Shown: positions 23,151 through 34,790 of the stretch, piece by piece | Layout of the letters: each line of letters begins with the position of its first letter | How positions within the stretch are numbered: the stretch's first letter is position 1 | The notes under the pieces: model-generated | What the model was told of the DNA's origin: nothing | Database searches by the model: none | Seen by the model: only the letters and a program-made list of their open reading frames with translations | Source of the DNA: Trichosphaerium sp. ATCC 40318 | Lineage: Eukaryota > Discosea > Flabellinia > Trichosidae | Reading direction: 5' to 3' | DNA length: 64,000 nucleotides | Assembly (NCBI GenBank): GCA_038496445.1 | Contig: JALMLS010000420.1 | Span: 248,001-312,000 of the forward strand | Translations under genes and position numbers: made by a program

Positions 23151-25665
23151 ATGACGACCGAGACATTTAACTCTGTTTCAAGCATAGCAAGCAAGGACTC
23201 AAACAAAAAAATGTTCTCGAGGTTGTGTTTTATCTGTGTTGTATTGCTGTGTGCGTGTATTTTGCTTATTGGTTTCGTAAAAGAAGAAATAACTAACTCA
23301 TTGTGCAGTTTCTGTTGCTTTCAGCGACCTATCAGATCCCGTACTGTATGCACGTATTCAAGGGGACACTTCAGACGGCTTTGGAAGCCCATTTTTAGCA
23401 AGCAACGACTTTGGTATGTCACATTTCTCTTTGTATGTTGCTTACCTGATGAAGAGTACATTGTCGTCTCCTCACCGTTACAAGACACTGCAAATAGGAT
23501 TCTTAGATTTGGAGCATTTAATGAGATACTAACAAGTAACGTGGGAGGTAACAACTATGAATAATATCACTGTCCTTCCACTAAATAAATTCACTAGGCA
23601 TCAAATCGCTGGAAGATATGCCACATACAACAACACAGCACGTGCCAATACCTCAACAGGAAAGCGCTGGTTTTGGCACAAATGTACGGAATTGTACCAA
23701 CCCTCATTGCTAACTTTTGCATCAAGATTGCACGCTCAATAGTTGAAGGAATAGAACGCACGTGGACCCATATACCTGGTAAATCAGGGGTATGACTTAT
23801 TCTTTGTTTCGTCTCATTTAACAGTATCCTAGCTTTACATTTATCTTCATAATTCAACTACTGAACCAGCATACATTTTCTTGCGAGGAAAGTTTTGCAA
23901 CAACTTTGTAATTGCGCAGTATAAACCTAATGGAACTGTTGGAGTTATTATGGAATGTGATGATGCGCTTTACTCATATGAAGTGAGTCCGGAGATGCAA
24001 TTTGTAGAGACTTCAACATCAGTACTGGATATCCCAAATTTTGCAGTGCAACAAATAGTTGGCGGTCTACAGACTTCTGGCTACTACAGTACGTTTTGAT
24101 AGGTTACATATAAAAAACGATTGCTAATCTAATGCATCATTTAGTAACTAGCAATGATATGTATCAGATATTTTCTCTAGATGTTAACAACAACCAAACT
24201 GAATTGTATATCTTGACAAACAAAAAAAAGACAGTTGTACACCCTGATGATATTCGCTTTAATGAAGGCCTTCATGGATTTAGAGTCTCATTAGACATGC
24301 GTGCTGAATCAATCACACAAGTTGGATACACTGAGAGTTCCATTTTTCTTATGGTTTCTGACAATAATCGTAAGTTCTTAGTTTGTTTGTAATATTTTGG
24401 TAGTTTCTTAAACACTTTTTTAGAGACAATCAAGCTGATGGAAATACAAACCGACTATTCTAATGCAACTGAATTGTTTGAGATACACAATGATGTGTGT
24501 ACACAAGGACGGGTCTTTATGACATCAGGGAACTTTGACAGAGATGATATTATTGATTATGGCTTCGCTTGTCCTGGCAATAATCTATTTGGTTGGATAA
24601 GTGGAACACAGCTTGACAGTATTGAACAAGGTTCAAAATTAATCATGTCTGAGATCAGTAATCATGTGACACTTGGACTCACAACTATCACTGGTGTACA
24701 ATGTCAGGATTCAAACAGTGACGGTGTTGATGAACTTGTTGTTGGATCAGTTCCATATATTTCATGGTACAACATGGGTACAATGCAATACTTTTAGAAT
24801 ACAATCACTAACTTTGTGTTTTAGCAACACTCAAACAACCAACGTATCAAATTGATTCATTCAAATCAAACAATTTGACATCTGTCACAACTGATTTTGA
24901 TACACGTCAAACAAGAATCTTGGTTGTCACAATTGACACTTCAGAGTATGTCTAAAGCGTCTACCTGACCTACCCTAACTCTGTGTTCACTTATTTGCAC
25001 ACTAGGGATCAATATATTCAACTCAATGATGTCACTGTAAATGGTGATACTGTCGTGTATACAAACACATCTCAACACATCAATAGATCAATGTTATTGA
25101 CAGTGGAGTACAAACATAACACCACTGATAGTGTTGAAAATGTAAATATCATGTTGAGTATGACTGAATACCCTTTCGTTGATGTTTCATTTAACGTGAG
25201 TCATACAATCAATATTTCATCAAGTGCGTACTTTGTAAAACAAGAACATTGAAAACGCTCGTAAATACTGACATTATCTAAACAGATTGTGGAAATGGTG
25301 TATTCGACTCAAACACTGAAGAGTGTGATAATACAATTGGATGTGGCGATGAATGTCTGTGTGAAACATCATACTTGGGCAATGGATCTTGTGTACCTCC
25401 TCCAACAATGATACCGACAACAGATGCACCAGCAACTCCTCAACCAACAACAGACGCACCAATTACTTCTCAACCAACAACGGATGCACCCACTTCTTCT
25501 CAACCGACAACAACATCACCAACATCAATATTAGTATCAACCACAGCGTCACCAAGTACAACCCCACCTGTCACAGTATCATTGATTACAAGCAACTCAC
25601 CAACATGTATTGCGCCATTATTGCTATCTTTGGTATTTGTTATGTACTGTGTAGTCCTCGTGTAA
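23151..25665 (+). CDS. VCBS-family GPI-type surface protein (type B, intact)
   Basis: ATG at 23151, with a second in-frame Met at 23211 starting the better signal peptide (MFSRLCFICVVLLCA). Exons join in frame to DPVLYARIQGDTSDGFGSP, YIVVSSPLQDTANRIL, MPHTTTQHVPIPQQESAGFG, LYIYLHNSTTEPAYIF and KPNGTVGVIMEC. Then follow FG-GAP/VCBS-like loops (DRDDIIDYGFAC; DSNSDGVDELVVG), a beta-sandwich-like exon (ILVVTID...NTSQHINRSMLLTVEY), the Cys-rich CGNGVFDSNTEECD motif, a Thr/Pro stalk and a hydrophobic end (APLLLSLVFVMYCVVLV) that fits GPI attachment. No lesion found. Its 3' end lies 65 bp from the convergent F-box/LRR gene. The pseudogene at 1190-3685 is its closest relative over the 5' and 3' thirds. 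Confidence 0.82.
25416..25510 (+). repeat. Thr/Pro-coding minisatellite (stalk)
   Basis: Imperfect units of about 30-36 nt encoding PTTDAPxTSQ. Unit number and sequence differ from the other family copies. Confidence 0.8.
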
Positions 25666-25730
25666 CCCTTTTGCTCAAATAAACACTCAAATAAAATCAC
25701 GTGTACTTTTATTTTTACAAAACATGGCTG

Positions 25731-26906
25731 TCAGAAATGCCCTAATCTTCTTGTAAATTTGGGTATGCTTTGCAACAACCTTAGGCCGTCTTCAGTTACT
25801 TTATTGCTATGTTCTAGATGTAACACTTTCAAGCCAGACAACGCCTCAATCCCATAATCAGTAACCGCCATGTTACGAAGATCAAGAGAGTACAATCTGG
25901 ACAATGCTCTAATACCTTTATCACTGACCAACTCGCAATATCTTAAAGACACTGTATGCGCATTAGAAAGAGCTTTAACACCTTCATCTCCAACATTACA
26001 AAAACTCAAATCAATACGATGAACGCCTCTCAAAGCCTTTATACCTTCATCAGTAATATTCTTACAATGACTTATATCTATAGAATAAACACCTGCTATT
26101 GCTTTTAATCCAACATCAGTAACAAGATCACAACAGCTTATATTAAGTGTATGTATTCCAACAAGAGCTGAAACACCAATATCTGAAATAAGTCTACAAC
26201 AACTTAAAGACAAACGATGAATACCAGATAAAGCCTTAACACCATCATCTGTTATATCCTCACAACCACTACAATAAGCTGTATGAACACCTGATAATGA
26301 TTTAATACCTTGACCGGTTACCTTACGACAAGCAATCAAGTTAATAAAGTAAACACCAGCCAAAGATTTTATACCTCTATCAGTAACTTGAATACACTTA
26401 AAAATGTTTATAGTGTGAACACCTGAAAGGGAAATAATCCCTTCATCTGTTATTTTAGTGCAATGACTCAAGTTTATAGTATGAATACCAGAAAGAGCGC
26501 TAACACCTTTGTCTGTGATGTTCGAAAAGTGACTAATGTCTAGAGCTTGTATACCTGATAATTTCATTATACCTCCATCTGTGATGTTATTAATGCCGTA
26601 ACACTCACTTATATCAAGTTTTTGTAACCCTTGTAAGCTTTTAATCAAGCTATTAGTAATTCTAGCACCGTTTAAAGCTATCATAGTGTTTTTGACTATC
26701 CCCTTGTTATTCCTTAGTTTTGGGATGTCTGATAGCGTAACAAACACTGTTTTATAGCCTATATGGTGATGTATTACATCTGAGAGCAGGCAACATGTTT
26801 GGGCAGCAGGAAAGCGTTCTACATCAAGATAATCGAGTATTTCGGTAATCAACTCTATTGGGAGATCCAGAAAGCAAGGTTTACGTTTATAAGTATTACC
26901 CAACAT
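25731..26906 (-). CDS. F-box and leucine-rich repeat protein, single exon
   Basis: The only true ATG before the F-box is at 26906 (MLGNTYKRKPCFLDLPIELI), giving 391 residues with no intron. An F-box-like segment (LPIELITEILDYLDVERFP) is followed by about 13 LRRs of 23-25 residues with the cysteine-containing consensus ITDEGIKALSGVHTINLSHC. F-box/LRR proteins usually recruit substrates to SCF ubiquitin ligases, so that role is likely by family. It is the longest uninterrupted reading frame in the window. The repeats are unusually uniform (GI/GV-H-x-L/I at a fixed spacing), which suggests recent internal expansion. It is convergent with the VCBS gene at 23151-25665. Confidence 0.85.
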   Translation of the reverse strand: MLGNTYKRKPCFLDLPIELITEILDYLDVERFPAAQTCCLLSDVIHHHIGYKTVFVTLSDIPKLRNNKGIVKNTMIALNGARITNSLIKSLQGLQKLDISECYGINNITDGGIMKLSGIQALDISHFSNITDKGVSALSGIHTINLSHCTKITDEGIISLSGVHTINIFKCIQVTDRGIKSLAGVYFINLIACRKVTGQGIKSLSGVHTAYCSGCEDITDDGVKALSGIHRLSLSCCRLISDIGVSALVGIHTLNISCCDLVTDVGLKAIAGVYSIDISHCKNITDEGIKALRGVHRIDLSFCNVGDEGVKALSNAHTVSLRYCELVSDKGIRALSRLYSLDLRNMAVTDYGIEALSGLKVLHLEHSNKVTEDGLRLLQSIPKFTRRLGHF

Positions 26907-28575
26907 AATAACACTAAAAACCTTCTTTTTAGCGTTTAAATTACTATTTAGCGCTTGTTTTGACACGTTTCAGTAGTTGTATGATTCAAAAGGCACAATT
27001 TAGCGTTTATAGCGCTTTGAGGATTAAATCGTCTTTACAGTCGCCAGTTTGAGTCAAAGCGGTTGTAATCAGGTGGCTACCATAAATATGAACCTCACTT
27101 ACGCTTGACTTAAGGTATTGTAAGTCACTTCGCGAATTCTCATTGCGGTTACACTTCACTACATGGCTCGCACTACGCGAATCGGACCCAAAAAGAATTC
27201 CGAGCCTTGTAAAATATTATTTACCCTCAACAAGAGGCTTTCGCGGAAAGCGGGTAATAAAACTGTACCAGTACGCCTGTTTTCAGTTCGCCTGACGCTC
27301 AAAACAAGCATTTTTTTTTGTATGTTCGAAAGCTAAATCGCTCTCTAGACTCAAGCAATACGTATACTCACTCTATGTAAGACAAGTAAAAGCAATCTTA
27401 TACCTGTATGGATTGGTACAAAAAAACAATGTTTGTACGACGTCAATCGAGAAGTAAGACATTCTGTGAATACTGTATGAGTAAGCGCACTGTGAAAGTG
27501 TTGTAAATAAAAAAAAATGTAAATAGCAAACTACTTTCATGACACGTGATATAATTTTTGAATTTTGACAAAATTTTTTTGACAGATGTCATATGTTTTA
27601 TTGGATACGTAGGTACAATACTTGCCATGCACGTGAAAAGGATACAATATTGTGGATTTTTGGTCTTCAGGTTAGGTTAAGATAATGTCGGTGATGTAAC
27701 TTTCTTCCCAGACCATATCGTAGCGATGCTTTGTTTACTTTGTGGCTATCAAGTTCAAGAAGCTCTAGCAAAGAGCTGTTGTACAAATAGCAGGCAGACA
27801 AAAACGCCCAGAACAGATAAAGAAATAACAAGCTGTCTGTGAAGCCGTACATGATTTAGGAACAGCGCCAATGGTGATCACTGCCAAAGAAGCTTTCCTC
27901 AGAGGTATTTGCCTTGTCAAGGCCCTTACTTGCTTTATGTTATGTCAATACATTCAGGTATAGCACAAACTATTAAAAAGAAGATTGGCGTATTTCATCT
28001 AAACGGGTTAAAAAAGCAACACCATTTTTGGTCACTACTCCATTCGTACAGAGGTCAAATGCTACATATACGAGCATGTTTAATTCTGCATGGTAAATCA
28101 ACACCGTTTAATATCAGGTACCTCCCGTCAATCTCAATGTACCAGCTAGCGCCAACAAGTACTTACTATCCACTTTTGTTTTCTTCCCTGCCAACTTCCA
28201 AAGTAAACTAGTCTTATTTACCCATACAATATTGTACGGGCAAGCATAGGGATTAAAGACGTTCTACAGCGCATAGTGTGGCCATTGTGGTGTGCATGAG
28301 ATAAGGAGAACAGTTAGTAATCTCAAACAACTCACTTCAACTAGCGTACATTGCTCTACCAGCCATTTATCGCTACCACAGCAACTAGGGTACCAATCCT
28401 TTTGTATAACCCATACGTACACTTTAACCGATTCACAAATACGTTATTCAAAACCGTAAAACACGTACGCGCTGTATTATGACCAATACAAGCTGAATCT
28501 TATTGTCATTTTTTTAGTGTCAATTTTAGCAGTTTCCTAAAGCACGTGGTAGGTGCTAACTTACAAAAACTGCAG
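26907..28575. other. Gene-poor stretch
   Basis: No frame with convincing splice structure. A short ATG frame at 27163 (MARTTRIGPKKNSEP) is possible but unsupported. A 100-codon open frame at 27909-28211 begins with TTG, not ATG. CACGTG occurs near 27543, 27628 and 28542. Confidence 0.4.
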
Positions 28576-28977
28576 TTATTCCATGCTTACTTCGCTTGGT
28601 TTACAAGCACTGTGTGCATGCGTTACGTATTCATTTAGTGCGTAATTAATGGCCCTGACGCCTGTTTTTGTTAGTTGACCTCCAAAATCTTCTACAGGAT
28701 TACCGCTTTCCACATGGAAAAGAAAACGATGTTGTGCCTTTTGGATACAGATCTTTTTACTAAATCTTGTGTGAATGATAAACCGGGTACAAGGGAGACC
28801 TTTGGGGCGACTGTAATTCAACGCGAACTGCAACAAAAGCTTTCTAATAATGCAGGATTTTCGGAACCTTGTACGGGCTGCAATATACTCTGGCACGTTT
28901 TTGTGTGATATCACACACTACAAAACCCCAATCCTGACGTTTAACAGCACGAAGGCTTTGTAAGTTGCACTGAGGGT
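28576..28977 (-). CDS. Unrecognised gene, 3' exons only
   Basis: Three segments join in one frame with GT-AG introns: LRAVKRQDWGFVVCDITQK, then KAFVAVRVELQSPQ, then KKICIQKAQHRFLFHVESG, running through FGGQLTKTGVRAINYALNEY to a stop at 28576. Joins at about 28850-28890 and 28755-28795 keep phase. The first exon and start are not found; they should lie upstream of 28977. I do not recognise the family. An overlapping plus-strand frame (28717-28908) is also open, so strand choice rests on the two phase-consistent introns. Confidence 0.4.
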
Positions 28978-29731
28978 AAGCTTTTTTTATATCTCGCTAG
29001 CGCCCTTCTTCGTTTATGATTTGTTACGAACTGTTACAATTATAAAGCGCACATTGTGGGCACAAACCAGCGCTACAAAAGGTACGCTTTACTGGCAGCC
29101 AAACGTTACTACTTCAAAAAAATGGAAGTACTCATTTAAATTTATTGCGTATGTCTCTTACTGGGTACAATACGCACTACCCAAACCATACAATATGTTC
29201 TAAATATTGTATTTAGTAGTATGAAATACATGGTATATACTACAGGAAACAACATTTCCGTTAATACTGAAAAGAAACTTCCTCTTTACACAATTTTATG
29301 GCGCAATTTTTTTTTTCAAAACGCGGCGAAATAATTACTCCACTTGTATCACACAAATGTTTTCGGAAAATCATTTCTGTACACTATACAATAAACTGGG
29401 AATATCTGTTATCCCGCATTCTCACTATGACTATTCTACCGCTTTTTGTTGGCACCACAATTAGTTCTAAAAACAATGTTTTCGCGTTTGGGACGTTTCG
29501 TTGTCGACTTGTAAAGGAAAAAGGAGGGTGAGGAAGAAAGTCTTAGATGTTACCACATGATATAAATATAGTAGATAAAGCGTGTAAAAACATGAGAAGA
29601 TAAAATTATAAACAACATAGTCGGGTGTCTTTCTCAAAAGTTTTTTTTTAATAAATTACAAATTATTCTTTTAGTTTCTATTGTACACCTCTTTGTTTTC
29701 TTTTTTTTTCGCCGTCTTGCGCTCTAGTGTT
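28978..29731. other. No supported gene
   Basis: Probably holds the 5' end of the gene at 28576-28977 and the 3' flank of the next gene. Two open plus-strand frames (29021-29203, 29298-29531) lack splice support or similarity. Confidence 0.35.
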
Positions 29732-30991
29732 CTAAAGCGAACAAGCCCAAGCGATTGAATTCACATGTATACCAAACGATGGGTGGTTTAGGCCAATAAA
29801 GTACGTGGAGTTGTCGCACTTCCAAGACCAACGGACGTGTGGATAGCAGTGTAACATCTTTGAAATCTGCGAGTTCACTTTTTGCCAAGCGGCCGCTTCG
29901 GAGTATCGTAGTTGAAAACGCCACCTTCTACCTTTTTTACGGTTGTCAAGCATTTGAACCCACCTCCATAAAAGGTCAGCTTTGAAAACAAAAAGAGAAA
30001 AGAAAAAAACAAGTTCTGATTTTTTTTGGGTTTTTGGTTTGTCAAAACCGTAACAATATTGATCACAATAAAATGATACGCACCTGGACATAGACCTGTA
30101 CGTGCTATACTCGTTTCTAGGTCTTTTAGACTTTTGTGAGGTAAATATATTGATACCGAGCATAAAAACAGCGTGATTACTAAACCATTGTAAGCGCATT
30201 GAACGCAAAGGTAAGAGAGCATTTAGAAAAAAAAAAAATAACCGGAAAATAAAACGTTCCGCAACGCAAGTTTTTATCTCATCACGTGAACTTTTGTGGT
30301 TCATCACGTTTTTTTTTAAAAGTAGAATGGTATTCGTATCGCGTAACACGTGCAAATGAGAAGGGTTTTGGGAGATTTTTGGCGTACGTTACTTGGAACA
30401 AAGTGTCGTCTTCTGGTTGGCTTTCTACGCCGATACCAAGCTTTGTTACCATACACAGAGCGTATAGAATAGGACGGGTGTTCTTTCCGAAAAACTTGGC
30501 TAGTGAATCCGAGTAATCAAGCGTAAATAGCTCCCATGGATCCTAGAAAAGACGAGTGAGTGATTTGCTCAAGCTTAGTAAACTGTAAAAAAAAGTTCAA
30601 AAAAACAAAACGAAAAAAACCAAAAAGAAAAATGTCCACGTCACGTGAATAAACAAAGTAAAAGACGGTAAACGATAAAGATTGTCGTGTCGTATGCTCG
30701 ATAGTTTTAAAAAAAGGTAATCTGAAGCTTGAGGCGTAAAAACTTGAAAAAAAAAACGAACAAGGCAAGTTCGTTGGATATGAAAGTTGTGAACGGATTT
30801 CAGGCGATTTGGTAAGCCTTGATATACCAATAAATGGTCTTTTAAACATGTATACGTACAGCTTCGAAGTTCGCTTGCTTGTTATCTGCCTTGGCAGCAG
30901 ATCTAAAGCTTTTTGAAGTTCTTTTAGGTGGTCTAGACCCAATCTTATCAATATTAACAGTATAGCGCATGATTCCACGTGATGAAGCCAT
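29732..30991 (-). CDS. Unrecognised multi-exon gene
   Basis: ATG at 30991: MASSRGIMRYTVNIDKIGSR, then a basic stretch to QANFEA. A long intron (about 30560-30860) joins in phase to DPWELFTLDYSDSLAKFF and SQPEDDTLFQVTYAKNLP. Later exons give HAVFMLGINIFTSQK and a Trp/Arg-rich exon (LLWRWVQMLDNRKKGRRW) reaching a stop at 29732. In the last exon three frames are open, so the C-terminus is unsure; another frame would end at 29724 and read DVTLLSTRPLVLEVRQLHV. I recognise no domain. Confidence 0.4.
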
Positions 30992-31310
30992 TTTCCGATT
31001 TATAAATTCGAAAACGTATTCGCTCTTTAGTTATTGTAGTATGTCTTAGAATTCTTATAACAAGAATTTCTTTGGAAGAAGTCTGGTCTTTTGCTTTCAC
31101 TGTAAAAGTAGAAATTCAATATGTTATTTTTTTACCTAGGAATAGCATTGACTTAACATTGTATCGGCCATGTGATTTACCGCATATGTGAAATTTAATG
31201 CATGATGCAATGTGCTTCAAAATTCATCCAAACAAAAAAAGACACAAACGCTAAAAAACAGGTCGAAGTTTATTTTATTTAGTCACGTGATACTTTCTGT
31301 AATCTTACAG

Positions 31311-31621
31311 AGCGTAAAGTACGGTATTCATCTCTTTCCACAACGAAAGACCTCAACAGAAAATAAGTAGTAGTCTTGTCGAGCACTACGACGCGTGGAG
31401 AGTACTATGGGTCATAGGAAAAGTGGTTTTACCTCTCCTCAAAGAATTTTCTGACTTTGTCGTTCCTACGTATTCATCGTCGCGTGTAGTTCAAGCGGAT
31501 AAACTTGTCAAACTTCCCCCTTTGTTTGCTGAAGGTAAACACCACGTGACGTTTTTTTTGCGCTTTAGAGACTGTCGCCTTTGAGGTTAACCTTTGTTTG
31601 TGTAACACATTAGATTGGTAA
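31311..31621 (+). CDS. Unrecognised gene, 3' exons
   Basis: One long exon, LVEHYDAWRVLWVIGKVV through FVVPTYSSSRVVQADKLV to LPPLFAE, then a 39-nt intron (about 31537-31567) and a last exon ETVAFEVNLCLCNTLDW with the stop at 31619-31621. The splice phase is exact. Upstream exons were not found. The minus strand also has an open frame (31474-31689) but with no splice logic. Function unknown. Confidence 0.4.
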
Positions 31622-32629
31622 GATCCGTATTTGGTCTCTATGTATGACCTGTAGTAGAATTCTAAGCTGACGTTTGAGTACATGTACAAAGTAGATCGAA
31701 ACGCGCGAACTTCGACAAGTATTACATCGCGTAATAATTTAAATACATACGCTATCTTTAAAGGTTAAAGATCTCTTAAAAGACTGACCCAAACAAGACG
31801 TATAATATTCTCCCTCTACTTATAATCATTACATAACAAGAGATTCACAGCACCACTGTTTAATGGACAACTGTAAAGACTGCGAAGAGCGGCTATAAAA
31901 TTTGCCCGTGTGGCAGATGTTTAACATTCTTACTAGTATTCCTAGGTGCCCTGTGGATGTTTGTATAGGTTACAATTGCTCTACGGCGAGTCGGTACCAG
32001 TTTTGTCCGGACGAAGAAGCACATTGGATGGCATTTTTCTGTGGACTATTACATTGCCTCGGAAGAGTTTGTAGCTGCATGCGGACACAACTTGATAGTG
32101 TACATTTATGCAGTTACGATGTACTAGTACTAAACTTGCTTTACGACCTTTGATACTAGGTGTTGGTTTTCTGACTAGTACATAGTCTGCAGGATGCTTA
32201 CTGTAAACCAAATAAAACCTTTCTCAACCATTCTTTTTTGATCTGTTCCAGACGTTCACATGTTACTAAACGTCGCTCTTATTGAGAACAACTATGTTGT
32301 GCGTGCTATACAATACTGTCAGGAAACGTAAACCCGAACGCACTAACATCGAGTTTATGAGTCGTCAGTCTCGAGTTCTCTGTATGTGTTTTGTATTGTA
32401 CTAACCGACATTGTTGAGGAAGCGAAGACGGTACAGCTATTATCATGTGTGACACTTTATTTTAGGGATATATACAATAGGTCGATTTTACAATGAAACA
32501 AATGACAGAGCGTTCAACTCAACCTCATGCAATACTATGAGACAGAAATTGCTGATTTTAATTGTTTTGTAAAATCAACTGAACTATCCTTTAACTTATC
32601 CGTCATATCTACAACTAAGTATTAGCGCT
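31622..32629. other. No supported gene
   Basis: Overlapping open frames on both strands around 31900-32210 contradict each other and lack splice sites. Nothing else is seen. Confidence 0.35.
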
Positions 32630-33348
32630 TTAATAAACAGACACCAAGCCCGAGAATATTGTCATACCTATAATTTCCTTCATGATGGAGAGAGATTCAT
32701 CTAACATTTCAAAACTGGCTTCAAATAGCTCATGTGATTCTACAACATCTACCATTGCTTTTCTCTGCTCTTTTTCAAATTCAATGCTTCTTAATTGGTT
32801 TAAATAATGACTGTGACGTTTCATGGATTCCAAATCTTCTTCAGAACGGGCCTTGACGTGTCCCGATTCACGTAAAGAATCAGGGAAAATTTTTGGTAAC
32901 GTGAAGTTTATACCCTCTGATACGACTTTGTTCAACTCTTTCATTGCCCAGTCTCTCTGTTTTTTTGCCGTTTTCCTTCTCTTTTTCAATACATCACATC
33001 TTTCTAGAGCAGCTGATTCATGTTGAAGAGCCTCATCACGCTCAGCAATAGATTGGTCTCTTTCTTTAACGAGTTGGTCCTTTTGGTACTGAAGAAGACG
33101 TAATTTATCTCTTAAGCCTTGTTCTGGCTTTGTATTCGCCAATACACGCTTTGAACGGGAATCATCAAATGAAATTGTTCTACCACGTGTTCTAAACGTA
33201 TAAAATAAGAAAAACAACTTGTCAAGTGTATTTTGTCATACATGAAGGTATTTCCTTGGCTTTTACGAAGTTCGTAATTTTTACCACCTACACTGCTTCC
33301 TCTTGTAACCATACTCTTTCTCCTAGGTCTTTTTGAGCGTACACTCAT
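32630..33348 (-). CDS. Coiled-coil protein, function unknown
   Basis: Exon 1 starts at the ATG at 33348 (MSVRSKRPRRKSMVTRGSS), basic and nuclear-like. A GT-AG intron at about 33190-33236 joins in phase to GRTISFDDSRSKRV. A strongly charged helix of about 90 residues follows (KLRLLQYQKDQLVKERDQSI; AKKQRDWAMKELNKV), typical of a coiled coil, then a helical C-terminal part (SHELFEASFEMLDESLSIMK). About 215 residues. No enzymatic motif. Coiled coils alone do not give a family. Confidence 0.65.
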
Positions 33349-34790
33349 GTTTTTTTCTATATAGCGTGAGTTGATATGAGGAGATTCTCAATGATTTGAC
33401 AAACGGTAGCTTTATGTGACACGAGATTTTTTTCGGTACAAATGTCGTTATTAGCACGTGTAGGGAAGTAACTGATGACTGTTGGGTTTTTATGATAAAG
33501 TGGAATTTATAGTGTACCAGTTGGCGTTAACAAAATGTTGTCACCCTTAAATCTATCCTTGATGAGATGTATTATATTATCGTTTTGTTTAGCGGTATCT
33601 GTCTTGAATCTAAGAATAGGAGATGTGACGATTTGCTCACATGTTGTATGACGCCATTCACGTGTGACAAACGGCATAAGAAAAACGTTCTTTTATGTGT
33701 TATATAAGACACTGCCTCGGAGTTATTTGTTTATCGAACACAGCGAACCTTCGTGCTGTAATCCAAAAAAGAACAACCGTAACGATCCGTTTATCGGGGT
33801 TTCGTTCGAGATTTGTTTTTTCTTTCACTATCCACACAGTGTTGCTTTTGAGATTGTACTAACTATTGTACACGTACCTTTCATTGCTGTATGTTTCTTT
33901 AACGTATTATTGGTAATGGCCCAGGACGTCATGTCCAAAACACTAGAGCAGCACTACAATGGCATTTTCAACTCAAAAAAAAAACCTACAATCTGTAATC
34001 AGTTTTAAGTCGTTCTTCCAAGTGGTAGCGTAGCCTCTATGCGTGAAAGTCGCTGTTGCAATAACTAAATTGTGGTAGTGGTATGAAATTAGTGGTTCAT
34101 CTCGACTGTATGAGGCATATAGGGCAGCATCGCTTATGAGACGGTTTCATAAATTCAGAAATTTGTTTGTGAAGAAAGTGTATCAAAAATCAAACATTTT
34201 TCGAAACTGTCTCAAACGCAATGCTGCCTCTTTAACAACTAGACTTTTCAGCTTTGCCAAGGGAAACAAAATTGCACTGTGTGTAGGTGTTAAACTTACA
34301 CTCCTGCTCATTGTGGTATCATGTCCCTACTTATTTCGCAAATGACTGTCGACTGTCAGTCGGTTAACTGATATCTGATGAACAACTGTTCGTTTACAAT
34401 CACTACTTGGAGTGCTGCAACATTACGCCAAAAAAAGGTGTTTATTATTCAGTTTTCTGGTTTTCTGATATATTTAGATTTACTTTACTGGCGTGGAATC
34501 CTTTTCATCCTTCTTGTGGACTTTTTGAGAATTTACAAAAATAGTAATCAACAGTCACCTAAACCACTTGTCATGTCAATTTCTATTGACGTCAACGCGT
34601 GTACGTTTTATAAATAGGGTTTGTTGTTTGATCAACGTACAAGTAGCCGTTTTTCTTTACATAACCGTTAATCAGTAGGTTATTTCCCTATATCGTTTTT
34701 ACCACCAGAATTAATACCAGGCACACATTTAAAACATATTGTTAGTTCATTATACTTACGCTAAATCAAGAAATACTGCTATGGTTGCCT
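33349..34790. other. Gene-poor stretch with possible tiny genes
   Basis: Possible small plus-strand genes: ATG at 33916 (MAQDVMSKTLEQHYNGIFNS) spliced at about 33995-34033, and ATG at 34136 (MRRFHKFRNLFVKKVY) with one hydrophobic segment. Neither is supported by family or by more than one splice, so I do not call them. CACGTG occurs near 33454 and 33657. Confidence 0.3.

Noticed and set aside
25416-25510. CRISPR-like tandem repeats
   Set aside because: Repeats are in-frame Thr/Pro codons of a stalk with no unique spacers; the organism is a eukaryote.
27909-28211. 100-codon plus-strand frame
   Set aside because: Starts with TTG; no ATG, no splice structure, no motif.
31902-32211. Overlapping open frames on both strands with Cys/Pro-rich products
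   Set aside because: Neither has splice sites or similarity; mutually exclusive.
33664-34008. 114-codon plus-strand frame with hydrophobic runs
   Set aside because: Begins without a good start context and reads through T-rich sequence; only the last 30 codons look protein-like.
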